Shown here piece by piece: positions 13,591 to 24,811 of a stretch of DNA of 37,093 nucleotides (its first letter is position 1; every line of letters starts with the position of its first letter). Both the position numbers and the translations under genes were made by a program. Below the pieces are notes generated by a model, which saw only the letters and a list, made by a program, of their open reading frames with translations, was not told the origin of the DNA and did not search any database. Source of the stretch: Pigoraptor vietnamica (lineage: Eukaryota; Opisthokonta; Filasterea); NCBI GenBank assembly GCA_943704525.1, contig CALSCQ010001073.1, positions 1-37,093 on the forward strand, written 5' to 3'.

Positions 13591-16500
13591 ATGCGCGCCC
13601 TCCCACGCGTCCTCGCGGCGCTTGTCGTCCTAGCCACTGCCGCTGCGCTGCACGGCGCCGGCATGGCAGACGCTGCGCCCTTCGATGACCTTGTTGTTCT
13701 CGACTGCACGGGCACGCTCCACGTGCTCCCCAACCACGACCGCCTCGGCGCGGGCGTCTCGTTCCCCGCCGCAAAGCGCGTGATTGACCGCGTTGCGCGC
13801 CTCGCCCAGGACCGCGCGCGCTGCCGCTGCCCCAACATTCCGAGCGCCGACTTTGCCTATCGCTTTGGCATGAACTTTGGCTCGGTTTTGAGGGCCGTTA
13901 CGCGCCATCCACTTGACGTGCTCGGGGCGCGCCGCGACGCCAGCGACTTTGTTTGCGACCAGTCGCCGTACACCTCGTTCACCCACACGATTAAGGACAT
14001 TGGAGACGCGCTGCGCCTCGGCATCCCGGGTGGGTGGCGCTGGCATTGGGAGGCACTGGCGTCGTTGACGTCGGATGCTGGTCGCGTGTGATGCGAATGT
14101 TTGTCGCGCACCCGATTCCGCCCGTTGACTCTTTATGCCAGGACAGTCGATCATCCTGCGGTCGCTATCTTGCTCTTGCATTCGCCGTTCACCGCTGATC
14201 ATTTTCTCTCTCTACATGTCGCGTAGAGACGTCGTGCTCGTATGAGCGGTGGGAGCGCAACCAAAGCTGCACCCTCCAGTTCAAGTTTGCCAGCCTCGCA
14301 AACACGGTTCTGCAGGTGTGTGCGTTGTGTGCTGTACACTGTTCGCGCTGCGTCCGTGGCTAACAATTTGAACGCGCGCACGGCGTAGCTTGCAGTGGAC
14401 AAGTGCCCCAACTCTGTGCTGCCCTTCGTCTCCCTGTCGTGCTCCGGCCAGCTCTGCAGCGAGTTTTTCCGCCCGTGCTCGAGCGACGCGGATTGCAAGA
14501 CGGGCAGGTGCCGCAACCTCTTCTCGGGTCCTCTGCGGCCGCTCGATGGCTCGAGTGCCGCCGCCGACAGCATCACCAAGGCGTACGACAAGATTGAGAG
14601 TGCGCTGAACGTGAGTGTAATGGCGTTGGCTGCAGAAACGGAGGGCAATTCAGCTTTGCTTGTGCTACACACGTATGTCAGTGTACATGTGCCGTCCCCT
14701 CAACACCTCTGCCGTGCCTTTCTCCTTGCCGGACAGACGTTCAACTTTTGGAGCGACGCGGACACGGCCAGCGGCACGTGCACCAAGGGCTCCCGGATCG
14801 GCAAGCAAGTCTGGGCGCGCATTCTCCCCATTCTCCAGTCGTCGTACGCGATTGCGCCGATGGATCCCGTCGCCGGCCCGGACTATGTGGGCGTGTGCGG
14901 CTTGGACCCCTTCCGCGGCCACGTCAGTTTCGTACCTGGGGACGAGGACGTTACGTCGCAGGTTATGAAGACGCTCCTGACGAGCCTCGCGGACGGCACC
15001 TTCTCGGCGAGGATGGCACGCCTGCTGAACTCGTCGCATGAGCAGTACGCAGCGACTGCGCCCGTTTTCGCTTACGTCCAGAGTAACCCGTACTTCGCAT
15101 ATACCACCCCCAGCACGTACATCGAAGCCATCGCGCTGCCTTCCTACGTCAATGCATACGACTGGAACGCGCCCTATTGGGGTTCGTCCGTGTACAGGGA
15201 GGCTGCGAAGGATTTCATCTACCTGACGGACCCGCTCGTTGACCGGATTGCCACCATGATGAACATGAACGCCGCGAGGAACGGCACCGCCACGTACATG
15301 CGGTTCGACGACTCCATATGCCTGTCCTTCGCAACCCAGTTCTATTCGAACCAGCTTCCCGTCGCCATGCAGTACTGTCGTTACAACGACCAGACCGGCT
15401 ACGGCTGCAAGCCTCTGTCGGTGCACAGCGGCGCGTGCCGCAACCTTTATTCGTGCGTCAACCCCCTCTACGGCCCCACATTCTTCGCGCTCGGGGACTC
15501 GCGAACGTTCACGAACGCGGAGATTTCACAGATGACGAAGGAGTGGCTCAACCTAGTCACCGCGACGTTCTCGTCGTATAAAGGCGCGGACGCGTTTTCC
15601 ATGCTCGGGATGGTCGCCCAAGGCCTCCCGTCCTGCCGCGGCGTCGAGCGTGTGGTCTTCCGGGACATCATTCGCGAAAAGTTCCCCGATAACATGCTCC
15701 TGAACAAGCCGTCTGGCCTCGCGGTGGGACACGTGTTGCGTGTACCCGCGGTGTGCGCGTGTCAGTATGTGCCTTGCACGTGAATTGACCGAAGTGTATT
15801 TCCAGTCTTTCTTTGAAGGGTGCGGTGCTGGCCGCCAACCCAGCGCCATTGGCGAGTCGCTCTACGAGGCCGGCTTCCCCGTCGGCCTGGACGCGGTGGG
15901 TGCCTTGTGGACGTGCATTCTGCGCACACACACCGTTTTTCGAGCGCTCGTTCAATTTTCGAGCGCATTTCCATTGATCTCATACATGATGGACCGATGC
16001 ACGTAACTCATTGATTTGAATTGTGGGCACGGCTGCTTGACAGTATCAACCCTTGAATGCGAACAAGTCGAGCTCGGAGCTTCGCCCGCCGCGCCGCCTC
16101 GAGTGCGACGCCGACGTCCTTTCGCCGTGGAATGGCGTCCTCGCGAACGGCATGGCAGCCAACAGCCCACAGCGCAAGAGTGGGATGGCATTCCCTCGCA
16201 ACCTGACTCAGTGTGAGTGATCCGTACATTTCGCTGCATGCTATAAGGAGGCACTGCCTGTAGTTTGAAACTCACAAACGGCCGATGTGTGGCACGCCTT
16301 TGGCTCGCACGCAGGCACCTCGCCGGATTCGCGCGTGGTGCCCATGCTCCACGTGTCGTGCAGTAGCACCGTGTCCATCCTCCCCGACACGGGCCTCGCC
16401 GTGCGCGCGTACCTTCCCCGCGCGCACCAGATTGTCGACGTCATTGGCAAGACGGCCCGTTTCCTCGCGGTACGTTTCCTTTCGCTATCCTTAGCAGTGT

Positions 16501-19500
16501 TTGCCCTACTGACGCGCCTCGGTCTAATATGCGCCCTTCCTTTTCTCCACCGCCTTCGCCGGCGCGCGACGCAGTCGTGCCGCAATAAGAACGCGACGGC
16601 GGACGCGACCACCACGCAGTACTTCCCCTGGACGGCGCCGATGTGGTCGTGGCTGATGACCAAGATCAACGACGCTGGACTGGCGGCGCTGGGCAACAGC
16701 TCGATTCCCACTCCCATCCTCAAGGTCATGGACGCCCTCGGCTACGACCGCCCGACATGGACCAACTTCCTGGTGCGTTTTTTTTTTTTGTTTCCTTTTT
16801 TTTAGTTGGTGCTGTTGCGCGCGTTATCGAGTGGAGCGGCCATCTGGCGACGCTGCACTGAGCCTGCTGGGGTTTCATGCGCGGTCATTCATTCGGTCCG
16901 CGACAACCCTAACCCTAACCCTAACCCTAAGGTCATGCCCGCCGGCTGCACTCTGCGCGATTGGCTCACCAACAAGACGTGCACGCTTCAGTTCAACGGT
17001 ACGCGAGCTGTGCGCGAGCGTGTGCCGCGTGTCGTGTAGCTTGAGTTTGATTGCTGGACTAAGATTCAGTTTCTGGGCGTGCGAAAACGTGCATGCTGTT
17101 ACGCTTGCGTGTACGTGTGCGCGTACGTACGTCACGCCGCTTGTCGCCTTGCCCCGCGCGCTGCCCGCTTTCGTGCTGCGTCTCCGTTTGCTCATTCGGG
17201 TGTCTGCTTGTACTTGTCTCCTGTGTTTGGCGCCGCAGGCATTTCGGATCTCATTAAGGGCGACGCCACCTTCCGTCTTGTTGCGCGCCAGTGCAACGAC
17301 TCGCCCGACTCAATTCCCGAAATCTACGTGGACTGCGCGGGCGCCGACTGCCGCTCGCTGCTCGAGCCGTATGACTTCACCCCGTGCAAGCAGGTGCTGT
17401 ACATAGAGTGTGCGTGCGCCATCGTTGATGGCAATAGATAGCGTGGGCCAAGAGCAGCAAAAGTGCACGTGAGAGGCGCGTGTCTGAAGCCGTGAACGGC
17501 GCATAATTGTCTGTCATTGTACAGGACTCGGACTGCGGCCTCAACTCCAAGTGCCAGATGTTTGTCGATCTCGACCCCTTCGACGGCCGCGACCCTCTTG
17601 CCGCCCTCCTCTGGTGGGCTCTGCGTGTATGCGTGCACGCGCATACATGTTCGGCTGCAATCGCGCTCGTGTGATTGCACTTTCTTTTTCGCGGGCTGAT
17701 CGACGCACATGCCTCCACTCCAGGAACGGCGACGCGTCCGACCGCTGCGCCAACCGCGACACGTTCATCAGCGACCTCATGCGGATCATCAAGGAGGGCA
17801 TTTTGAACAAGCCGATGGGCTCGTACCCGAAGCCGACGGACGGTTACTGCATGAGCCGCTTTGAGTCACTCCTGCGTACGTCCGGTGACTCGCTCGCGGA
17901 GGTGCGTTTTGGGCTGCCGTTGTCCCCATCGCACTCGTCTTGTTGCTTTTTTGCACTCGTTTTTATTTTATTAATTTTTTCCTCTCCGTTTGCATGCACG
18001 CGTCGCAGTGGAAAAGCAGGCAGTGGACGCGCGACCCCTCCCGCCCCATCTACATCAACATCACGGGCCTGCGTCCCTATGCACGTCTTCCGAACGAGGC
18101 CGGCTCGATGGTCCCATGCAACCCAATCGTCGCGGCGCCGTTGGCCCAGGACGTGACGCCGACGCCGCCCCCGATCCCGGCCAAGGGACCCTTTACGGAC
18201 CTTCTTACGATCGACTGCAACATGGACGTGCACGTGCTCACGTCCCACCCCATCCTGCGGACCAAGCTAAGCATCCCTGCCGTCGGCCGTGCCTTTGATT
18301 TTGTGTCGGACGCGATTGACAGCCGCGCCAAGTGCCACTGCCCTGCAGCGGGGGGCTTCTTCACGCCGAACCCCGGCAATGTTTTGCGGCAGGCCTCGTG
18401 GAGCAGCACGCTCCCGACACAGCCGCCGTGCAACGCGACCTCGGGAATGTTCAGGGACTTCAGCAAGTTTGTCAAGATCACACTCCCCGGTGTGTTGTCC
18501 GCAAATTGCCGCTGCCCATATTGTTTCATTCTTGCATGCTCGTGACGGTGGTTCACGCGAACGCTAAATGCTCCCTTCCCTCCGCAGATCTGTGCTCCGC
18601 CGACCTGTACGCTGCCGGAAAGCCCTGCATGCTCCAGCTGTCACTCAAGCCCCACGATCTCACTCTGCAGGTGGCGATTGCGGCGCATACGCGAATGGGC
18701 ACACCACCCATCGTCACCGCACGCATCACCCATTGCCAACACTCTCACACAAACTCACACACAGACACGCACGCACAACGCACAGTCACCTTGTTCGTTG
18801 CGTCCACCTGCTGACCGAACCCGACCTTCTTCAGCTTGCGCTCGATCGGTGCCCGTCCAACCCGCAGCGCACGTTCCTCTCGCTTACCTGTTCGGGCGCC
18901 ATGTGCACGGACTTCCTTCGCCCCTGCACCGACGACAGCGGCTGCGGGGGTGGTCTCGCGTGCCGCGATGTGGCCCAGCTGATCTCCAACAGGCGTCATC
19001 GGCTCGATGTCGCTGCCCGCACGGGCGACCTCGTGAAGGCACGTGATCCATGCGACCCCCTTTCCTTTGCCACTTGGCTCTGCTGTTCATTCTTTATCGG
19101 CCGGCGCCTCTCGTTGATATCTCACTCTTCGTTATGAATTCCAGGCCGTTCAGCTGTGGGTGGATTCGCTCGGAACGTCGAACGGGTCGTGCGTGCGATG
19201 TGCGGACATGGCTGGCGCAAAGGTGCTCAGCGCGCTCACCGGCTTCCTCGGCTCGGCATACACGCCGCAGTCGAATGGCGTTGGCCTGAAGGTAGGGGCG
19301 CACCCACACTTCGTGAACAGATTCACGCCTCTTGTCTTCTTTTTCAATCCCTGCTCTTCTAAGGAGTGTTGTTGCCTGCACGCACTGCATTTATGCTCCG
19401 CCCCCTCCCTCCCCTGACAGGTGTGCGGATTGACTGAAACGCCACTCGGCGGAGGCGCGAGCTTTGAGGAATTTGTCGTGGCGTACTATGGCAACCGCGG

Positions 19501-22500
19501 CATCGAGGCGATGTGGGACGGATAGTGGGTATCTCCTGTGCTGGTTGTATCTCAGCCAATTCGATATTTCCACATTTCTAACCCGTTGCCCTGGCCCTTG
19601 CAGCGTGCCCACTACCCCCGGGGATCCGTACACTTATATGAATTCCTTCAACCGGTTCGCTCCGCCCAAATACGGATTCAACGAGACCAAGTGCCGGGCG
19701 TCGTTCGGCTATCTGTACCAGCTGTGGGTGCTGCTGAGATTCAGTTGAACCAATCTTCCCCTTCAGGCGCGTTCGTGAAAACCCCCTCGCTTTGTCTCAA
19801 CTCGCACTGTGATTGCAGTTCGGTGGATCTGCCGGATGACTACACGATGGCGCTCTGCAAGGGTCCGCACACGACGTGCCTCTGCCTTTCGGCGGCGCTG
19901 TGCGTGCGGAGCGGGAAGGGCTGTCCGCTCGACCTGAGACGCGCGTATGACCTGTGGATCGAGGGGCGACTGCCGAACCAGTTGGCGCTGATTGGGCGCT
20001 CGGGACGCCTCAACAACTTGCGCGAGTACATCGCGGTCATTAGGCAGGGTGGTGGGTTTGTCGTCGTGTGCCCCCCACTCCACACCTTCGCGGAAAGCAA
20101 CTGAACTTTGATCTCGCCGCCCGCCTACGACGGCTGTTGACTGTTGTATTGTCGCTCTGCTTCTCCGTTCTCGATGAGTCGGCCGTCAGGGTGCCCGTGA
20201 CCGCCAGTTGCGCTGATGGAGGTCCGCTGCTTTTCTTTGCGCGCAGGATACGCACCGAACTTGCCGAACCCTTATATCTATAACCCCTATCCCACGCTCT
20301 CCCTGACACCCGCCACCCCTCCCGCGATTGCGTCGCTGACGGCGGCCGTGTCGGGTGACGTTCTTATGCCGTGGGACGGTGTCACGGCGGACGGACGCTC
20401 GGTTCTCTCACCCGGCCGCAAGTCGGGCACGGACTTTGGGTGGTCTCCCGTCAGCTGTGAGTTCGGTGGCATTGCTCTGCGCGCGTTTCACTTGCGATGG
20501 CCTTTGCAATGCATCGACTTACTGACCTCGTCTGCGTTCCAGGTGCCAATTTGACGGACCGCACGCCTCTCGTTCACCTCTCGTGCTCTGCGACCGTGTC
20601 GCTCCTCCCGACGCTGCGCCTGTCGGCCACGGCGTGGCTCCCTAATGTCCAGGGGTTCCTGTCGTCCGTCGGTGGACTGCTTACCAAGTACTTTGCGGTG
20701 AGCGCCCTATTCCTCGCATGTTTGGTGACCAGCGAATGCTCATGGCTCGTGCGCTTGCAGGCATGCCGCCCTGGCGCCGACGCCAAGTCTGCGTACACGC
20801 GCTACATGCCGTGGCGGCCCGAACTGTGGCTCTACCTCCTCTCAAAGACGCCGTTTGCCGCGCCGCCCGTGATGCTCCCCGACCCGCTCATGAAGATCGC
20901 CGAGGCCCTCGGAATCGACGTTTCGACGTTTGCCAGCTATTTGGTGAGTGCGCATGAGAAAGCGTCAACACTCGTTTGTGTAAATCTCTCTTGCCGTTGC
21001 GCACCCTTGCGCCCCGTCCCGCACCGTGGAGCTGTGAGATTGATCGCCCGTACCTCAGGACATTCCGTCGACGTGCACGGCCGCATACTATGCCAGCACT
21101 GGCCAGTGCCGTCTCCAGTTCACAGGTGGGTGGCTCCTTCCCCTCAAGCCGGGCGCTTTGGCAGAACGTGCCTAATCTCGGCAACTTCCACACGTGCGCA
21201 GGCCTCCAAAAGCTGCACGCGATGTTCGCGAACGTCATCATCCGCCTTGTCGTGCGCTCGTGCGCCGGTGCGCCCGACTCGCTTCCCGAGATTTACGTCG
21301 AGTGCGTCGGAACTCAGTGCCGCACACTCCTCGAGATCTACAACTACAAGTACTGCGTGCAGGTGGGCGACCGCGCACGCTGCGACTGCCGGCTGTCGTG
21401 ACTCTCCCATGACTGTTGTTGTGAATGGGCGGCCGAATATTGTTGTTCGACAGTCCCTTGCTTTCGCTCACTGCTGTCTCCAACGGCCTACAGGACTCGG
21501 ACTGCCCCAACAGCGCCAAGTGCCAGATCATCGACAGCCTCGGCGGCGACACTGATCCGATCTCGAAGATCCTCTGGTGCATGGCCCATCGTGCGCATTG
21601 TTAACGTGTGCCTGGCCTCTATCGTGTCGCGCGCAGACACCAACGTGCGGGCTGACTCTTCCGGCATTGTGTGTCTTTTGCAGGCCGGACGCCACCGGCG
21701 CCGATAGCTGTGCGAGCCCGCAGCAGTTCACGCGCGACATCCTTCGCCTCATCAGCTTTGTCGCGGGATCGACGTACGCTGTAAGTGTGCCTGCCGGACG
21801 CGCCGTCGACCGCGCTGTGCGAGTGAGACAGCTCGTGACACCTATCCACGCCCCTTTTTGCAGCCGCCCGCCAACGCGAAGACCTTTGGCTTCTGCGCGC
21901 CTGACCTCCAGCGCCTTGTCTCGGAGGCCGTTTTCCCCACGGTGAGTGTACACGTGCAGCGTGGCAGATCGGTCTGATGCATGCAGCGTTGTACTGACGG
22001 CACGCACTCTCTCGCCCGCGTGCAGTGGATCGATGGCCTCATCAACCGCACGTCGACGACCACCATTGGCGTTGTGGGCCTCGGACCCTACCCCATCCCG
22101 ACCGGCGGCGCGGATGTTCTCTGCTCGCAGGATACGCCGTCCCTCCCTACGCCGACGCAGCCCAGGTCCGGCGGCCTGACCACTCCGCAGCGGATGTGCT
22201 CGTCCGGCGACCTCTCCTTCATTGCGTCGGACGGCCGCCTGATCATGTGCCGCGCCAAGTCCAACGGGGCGCCCGAGTGCCTTGCGACGACCAACGGGGC
22301 CTCGTGGGCGGACGTGACGGCGTCGCTGGGGAAGACATCGCCCGCGAATTCGGAAATGATCCAGATCGGCTCGCAGATATGGGGTCTCTCGCAGGTCGGC
22401 CTGCACCGCTACAGCAACGGCGCGTGGCCCATTGTCGTCGAGATGACATGCGGGGCGAATTCGACGTGCACCATGCCGGCGGACCTCGTGTTTGTGGGCG

Positions 22501-22754
22501 CGGACAACCGCCTCTTTGCGTGCGGAATGGTGGGCGGGCACAGCCAGTGCCAGTCGATGGGGCCGTCGGACACGTGGTTCACGCCCGCCGTGGGACTCGC
22601 ACCGGACGTCCCTCGCGCGGATCACACGGTCACGTCCGGCTCGTCGGCGTGGGGTTACTCGATGCTCGCCGTGCACCGCACCGTGGCGGCGACGGGCAAG
22701 TGGGCGCCCCTCACGCTGCTCAGCTGCTCCGGCGTCGACTGCCTCGCCCGCTGA
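13591..22754 (+). CDS. Giant secreted cysteine-rich repeat protein (28 exons, 1988 aa), unrecognised family
   Basis: No known family was recognised. Exons: 13591-14029, 14227-14315, 14389-14610, 14737-15723, 15806-15895, 16044-16212, 16315-16469, 16575-16772, 16932-16998, 17239-17393, 17525-17613, 17724-17901, 18009-18489, 18588-18670, 18835-19032, 19145-19291, 19421-19524, 19604-19723, 19819-20051, 20247-20456, 20543-20697, 20761-20943, 21059-21125, 21202-21362, 21494-21576, 21684-21780, 21864-21941, 22026-22754. The N-terminus is a signal peptide (MRALPRVLAALVVLATAAAL). No other membrane helix or GPI-like tail was seen, so it is probably secreted. Two long units (about 30-1005 and 1007-1785) each hold an A and a B module. 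All four modules end in a core of the form CxGxxC...C..DxDC...C; CTLQF-like strings precede it in modules 1, 2 and 4. The last ~190 residues form a separate W/G-rich beta domain, possibly tectonin-like. N-glycosylation sites are many. Splice sites in exons 15, 19 and 9 are the least certain. Confidence 0.7.
16905..16931. repeat. Interstitial telomeric repeat at a splice acceptor
   Basis: Four perfect CCCTAA copies (16907-16930, preceded by AA) end in G, forming the AG acceptor used for exon 9 of the giant repeat protein (exon starts 16932). The array supplies pyrimidines and several CTAAC strings that resemble branch-point consensus. Confidence 0.85.
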
Positions 22755-22976
22755 ACGCCGAGGCAGTGCTGCGATCGGAATGCGCTGCGGCAAGCACGGC
22801 CCATTTTTCCGTCCCTCCTATTTTCTTTATTCATTGTCTTAATGAAGGACGTAGTTGACAGCCGGAGTGCTCATCACAACTCTTCACCTGTCCAGACTCC
22901 ACATGACACCGCGCACTCAACTCCCAGCCACTTTCGTCTGCGTTTTCAACTGTAAAACAACGGCGCCGATTGAAGC

Positions 22977-23306
22977 ATGCCAGCAGAGACAATGGCAGAC
23001 TCGGCGTCCCACTCGGCGCGCATGGAGGAGGACGGCTTCACTCTGGTGGGGCATCGCCATGACAAGAAGGGCCGCCCTCTCGACTCAAAGGTGTCCGGTG
23101 GGCACGTGCACGCACGCACCACGCGCGCGCCCGTCTCAGCGTGCTGTGGGGACGGTGGTGCTTCGGGCGAGTTCACATACAGGGTTCACGGAAAGCGCGC
23201 AGAGGAGCGAGACGAGGCAGCGTTGATTGTGGACCGTGCCCGACGGGAAAGGTGCGATCTCAATTGTCACTTGCATCACACGCGCATACACACTGTACAC
23301 GCACAT

Positions 23307-23347
<41 letters not shown>

Positions 23348-24811
23348 CACACGCACAAACATTCGTGCACATACGTGCACGTACACACACACGCACACAT
23401 CCACACGCACATACACACACACACACACACACATCCACACGCACATACACACACACACACACGCACACAGACACAGACACACACGCACACAGACACACAC
23501 ACACACACACGCACACTACAATACGCTCAAACACATATGCGCACGCACCCACACATACGCATCATTCATGCCACCCGCAGTGATTCGGATGCGATTGTGC
23601 GATATGTGGGCACTGTGGCCGGTAAGTCGCTTTGATCGCCCTCGCATCTAACAAGCCATGCAGGCCCTTGACCCTGCATGCACGCACGCAGCGCTCATGC
23701 GTTCGGACGGCGCGCCTCTTCCCGAGGACGTCGTGTGTTACGGCATTGGCAATTTTGGGTCGTCGCAAAACGCGCGCACGCAAATGGCGGTCCTCCTGGC
23801 GCTGCGCCATGCCCTGCGGGTGCGTTGAGTCGCCCGCACAGACGACGCGTGTCACGTGGGATGTGCTCGTGCGCCTCGTATGCCCCTTCTTGTTTCTGAG
23901 AGGGGCATCCGTTGCTTCCTCGCAGATGCCCGGCCACGTCCATCTGTACGAGCCCTATCTCACGCCCGCCGAGCGCGACGCCGCCGTGCGCCTCGGCTGC
24001 GTCCTCATACCCACCAACGAAGTGCGTGCTAAGCTGTCGTTGATGGCGCAGAGAGAGAGCGCCTGTGCTGACGCCCATTGATCGCGCGCAGGAGGGCCGT
24101 CGCAGCGTCTCGACCGCAACCCTCTTCTTTATGCCGCACTGCGCCGTGCCCCTCTACAGCAACGTGCTGTGGGCCAACTGGGAGCGCGAATCGCTCGCAC
24201 GCGTGGTCGTTGTCGGCAACAGCTTTGCCCATTATGCCCTCAGGTGCCCGAGCGCTTGTTTGAGCCATCCCTTGCCTGTGTGCGTGTGTGTGCGGTGTAC
24301 GCCCGTTTGCCTGTGTACGTGCGCGGTGTTCCACGTGACTCATTTATGCTCCACGCAGGTCCACCCGCGCCGCGCTCGAGGCGAAGGCGCCCTATGTGGC
24401 GAAGGTGAGCTCTGTGTTGACGGCACGTGGGAGTTCGTCTTTTGAGCGCCGATCGCATGAGAGCGCCGCTTGTTGTGTGTTGTGCCTGAAAACAGTGGCG
24501 CATGGGTGTCTGCATACCCTTAGGCAATTGTGCCTACCGAGCAGTTTGTGCGCTGAAAGCAGACTGCATCTCGAGATGCACGATAAACCTAAACGACTAA
24601 TGTATTGACAACGCAGTCGCTCGACGGCCTCGTGCGGGAGCTTTCTCTCCCCCCACTCGCCGCGGACGACACGGCCATGGTCGACACCGCCCTCCACTGG
24701 TTCCCACGCCCCGCGCTCACCGCCGCCGCCGACACCCTGCTACACAAGAGCGCCTTGCCGCCCGACGTGCCCGTGGACGCGGAATTCGTGACGGCCGGTG
24801 CAGTGGCCTAG
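22977..24811 (+). CDS. SRR1: SRR1-like domain protein (7 exons, 310 aa)
   Basis: Member of the SRR1 family, known from a plant clock/phytochrome-signalling gene with homologues across eukaryotes; biochemical role unclear. Exons: 22977-23251, 23581-23621, 23692-23819, 23926-24021, 24092-24243, 24359-24404, 24617-24811; phases close. The domain signature appears as [20 protein letters not shown], then [20 protein letters not shown], then [20 protein letters not shown] with SNVLWANW and VVVVGNSF, matching the family order. The N-terminus (about 1-90) is charged and not conserved; a second start lies at residue 6. The segment 23098-23139 (42 nt, in frame, GTGGGC...CAG) could be an optional intron. 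The large CA repeat fills intron 1. The stop codon overlaps that of the convergent penta-EF-hand gene. Confidence 0.85.
23297..23520. repeat. (CA)n-rich microsatellite in SRR1-like intron 1
   Basis: CA dinucleotides with GCA, CAT and ACG interruptions fill most of the intron 23252-23580. On the other strand it is GT-rich. Nothing else was recognised in this intron. Confidence 0.95.

Noticed and set aside
16905-16931. A true chromosome end or telomere fusion
   Set aside because: Only four repeat copies, flanked on both sides by exons of the same gene.
21528-22793. A 421-codon antisense frame over the end of the giant repeat gene
   Set aside because: It crosses five introns of a gene with repeated exon structure and has Arg/Gly-rich composition without domains.
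23297-23520. Threonine/histidine- or cysteine/valine-repeat proteins encoded by the CA/GT runs
   Set aside because: These frames are translations of a microsatellite inside an intron, like the similar ones at 1031-1141 and 3147-3197.
23260-23580. CRISPR-like or minisatellite array
   Set aside because: The periodicity is two bases with random interruptions; there are no spacers.
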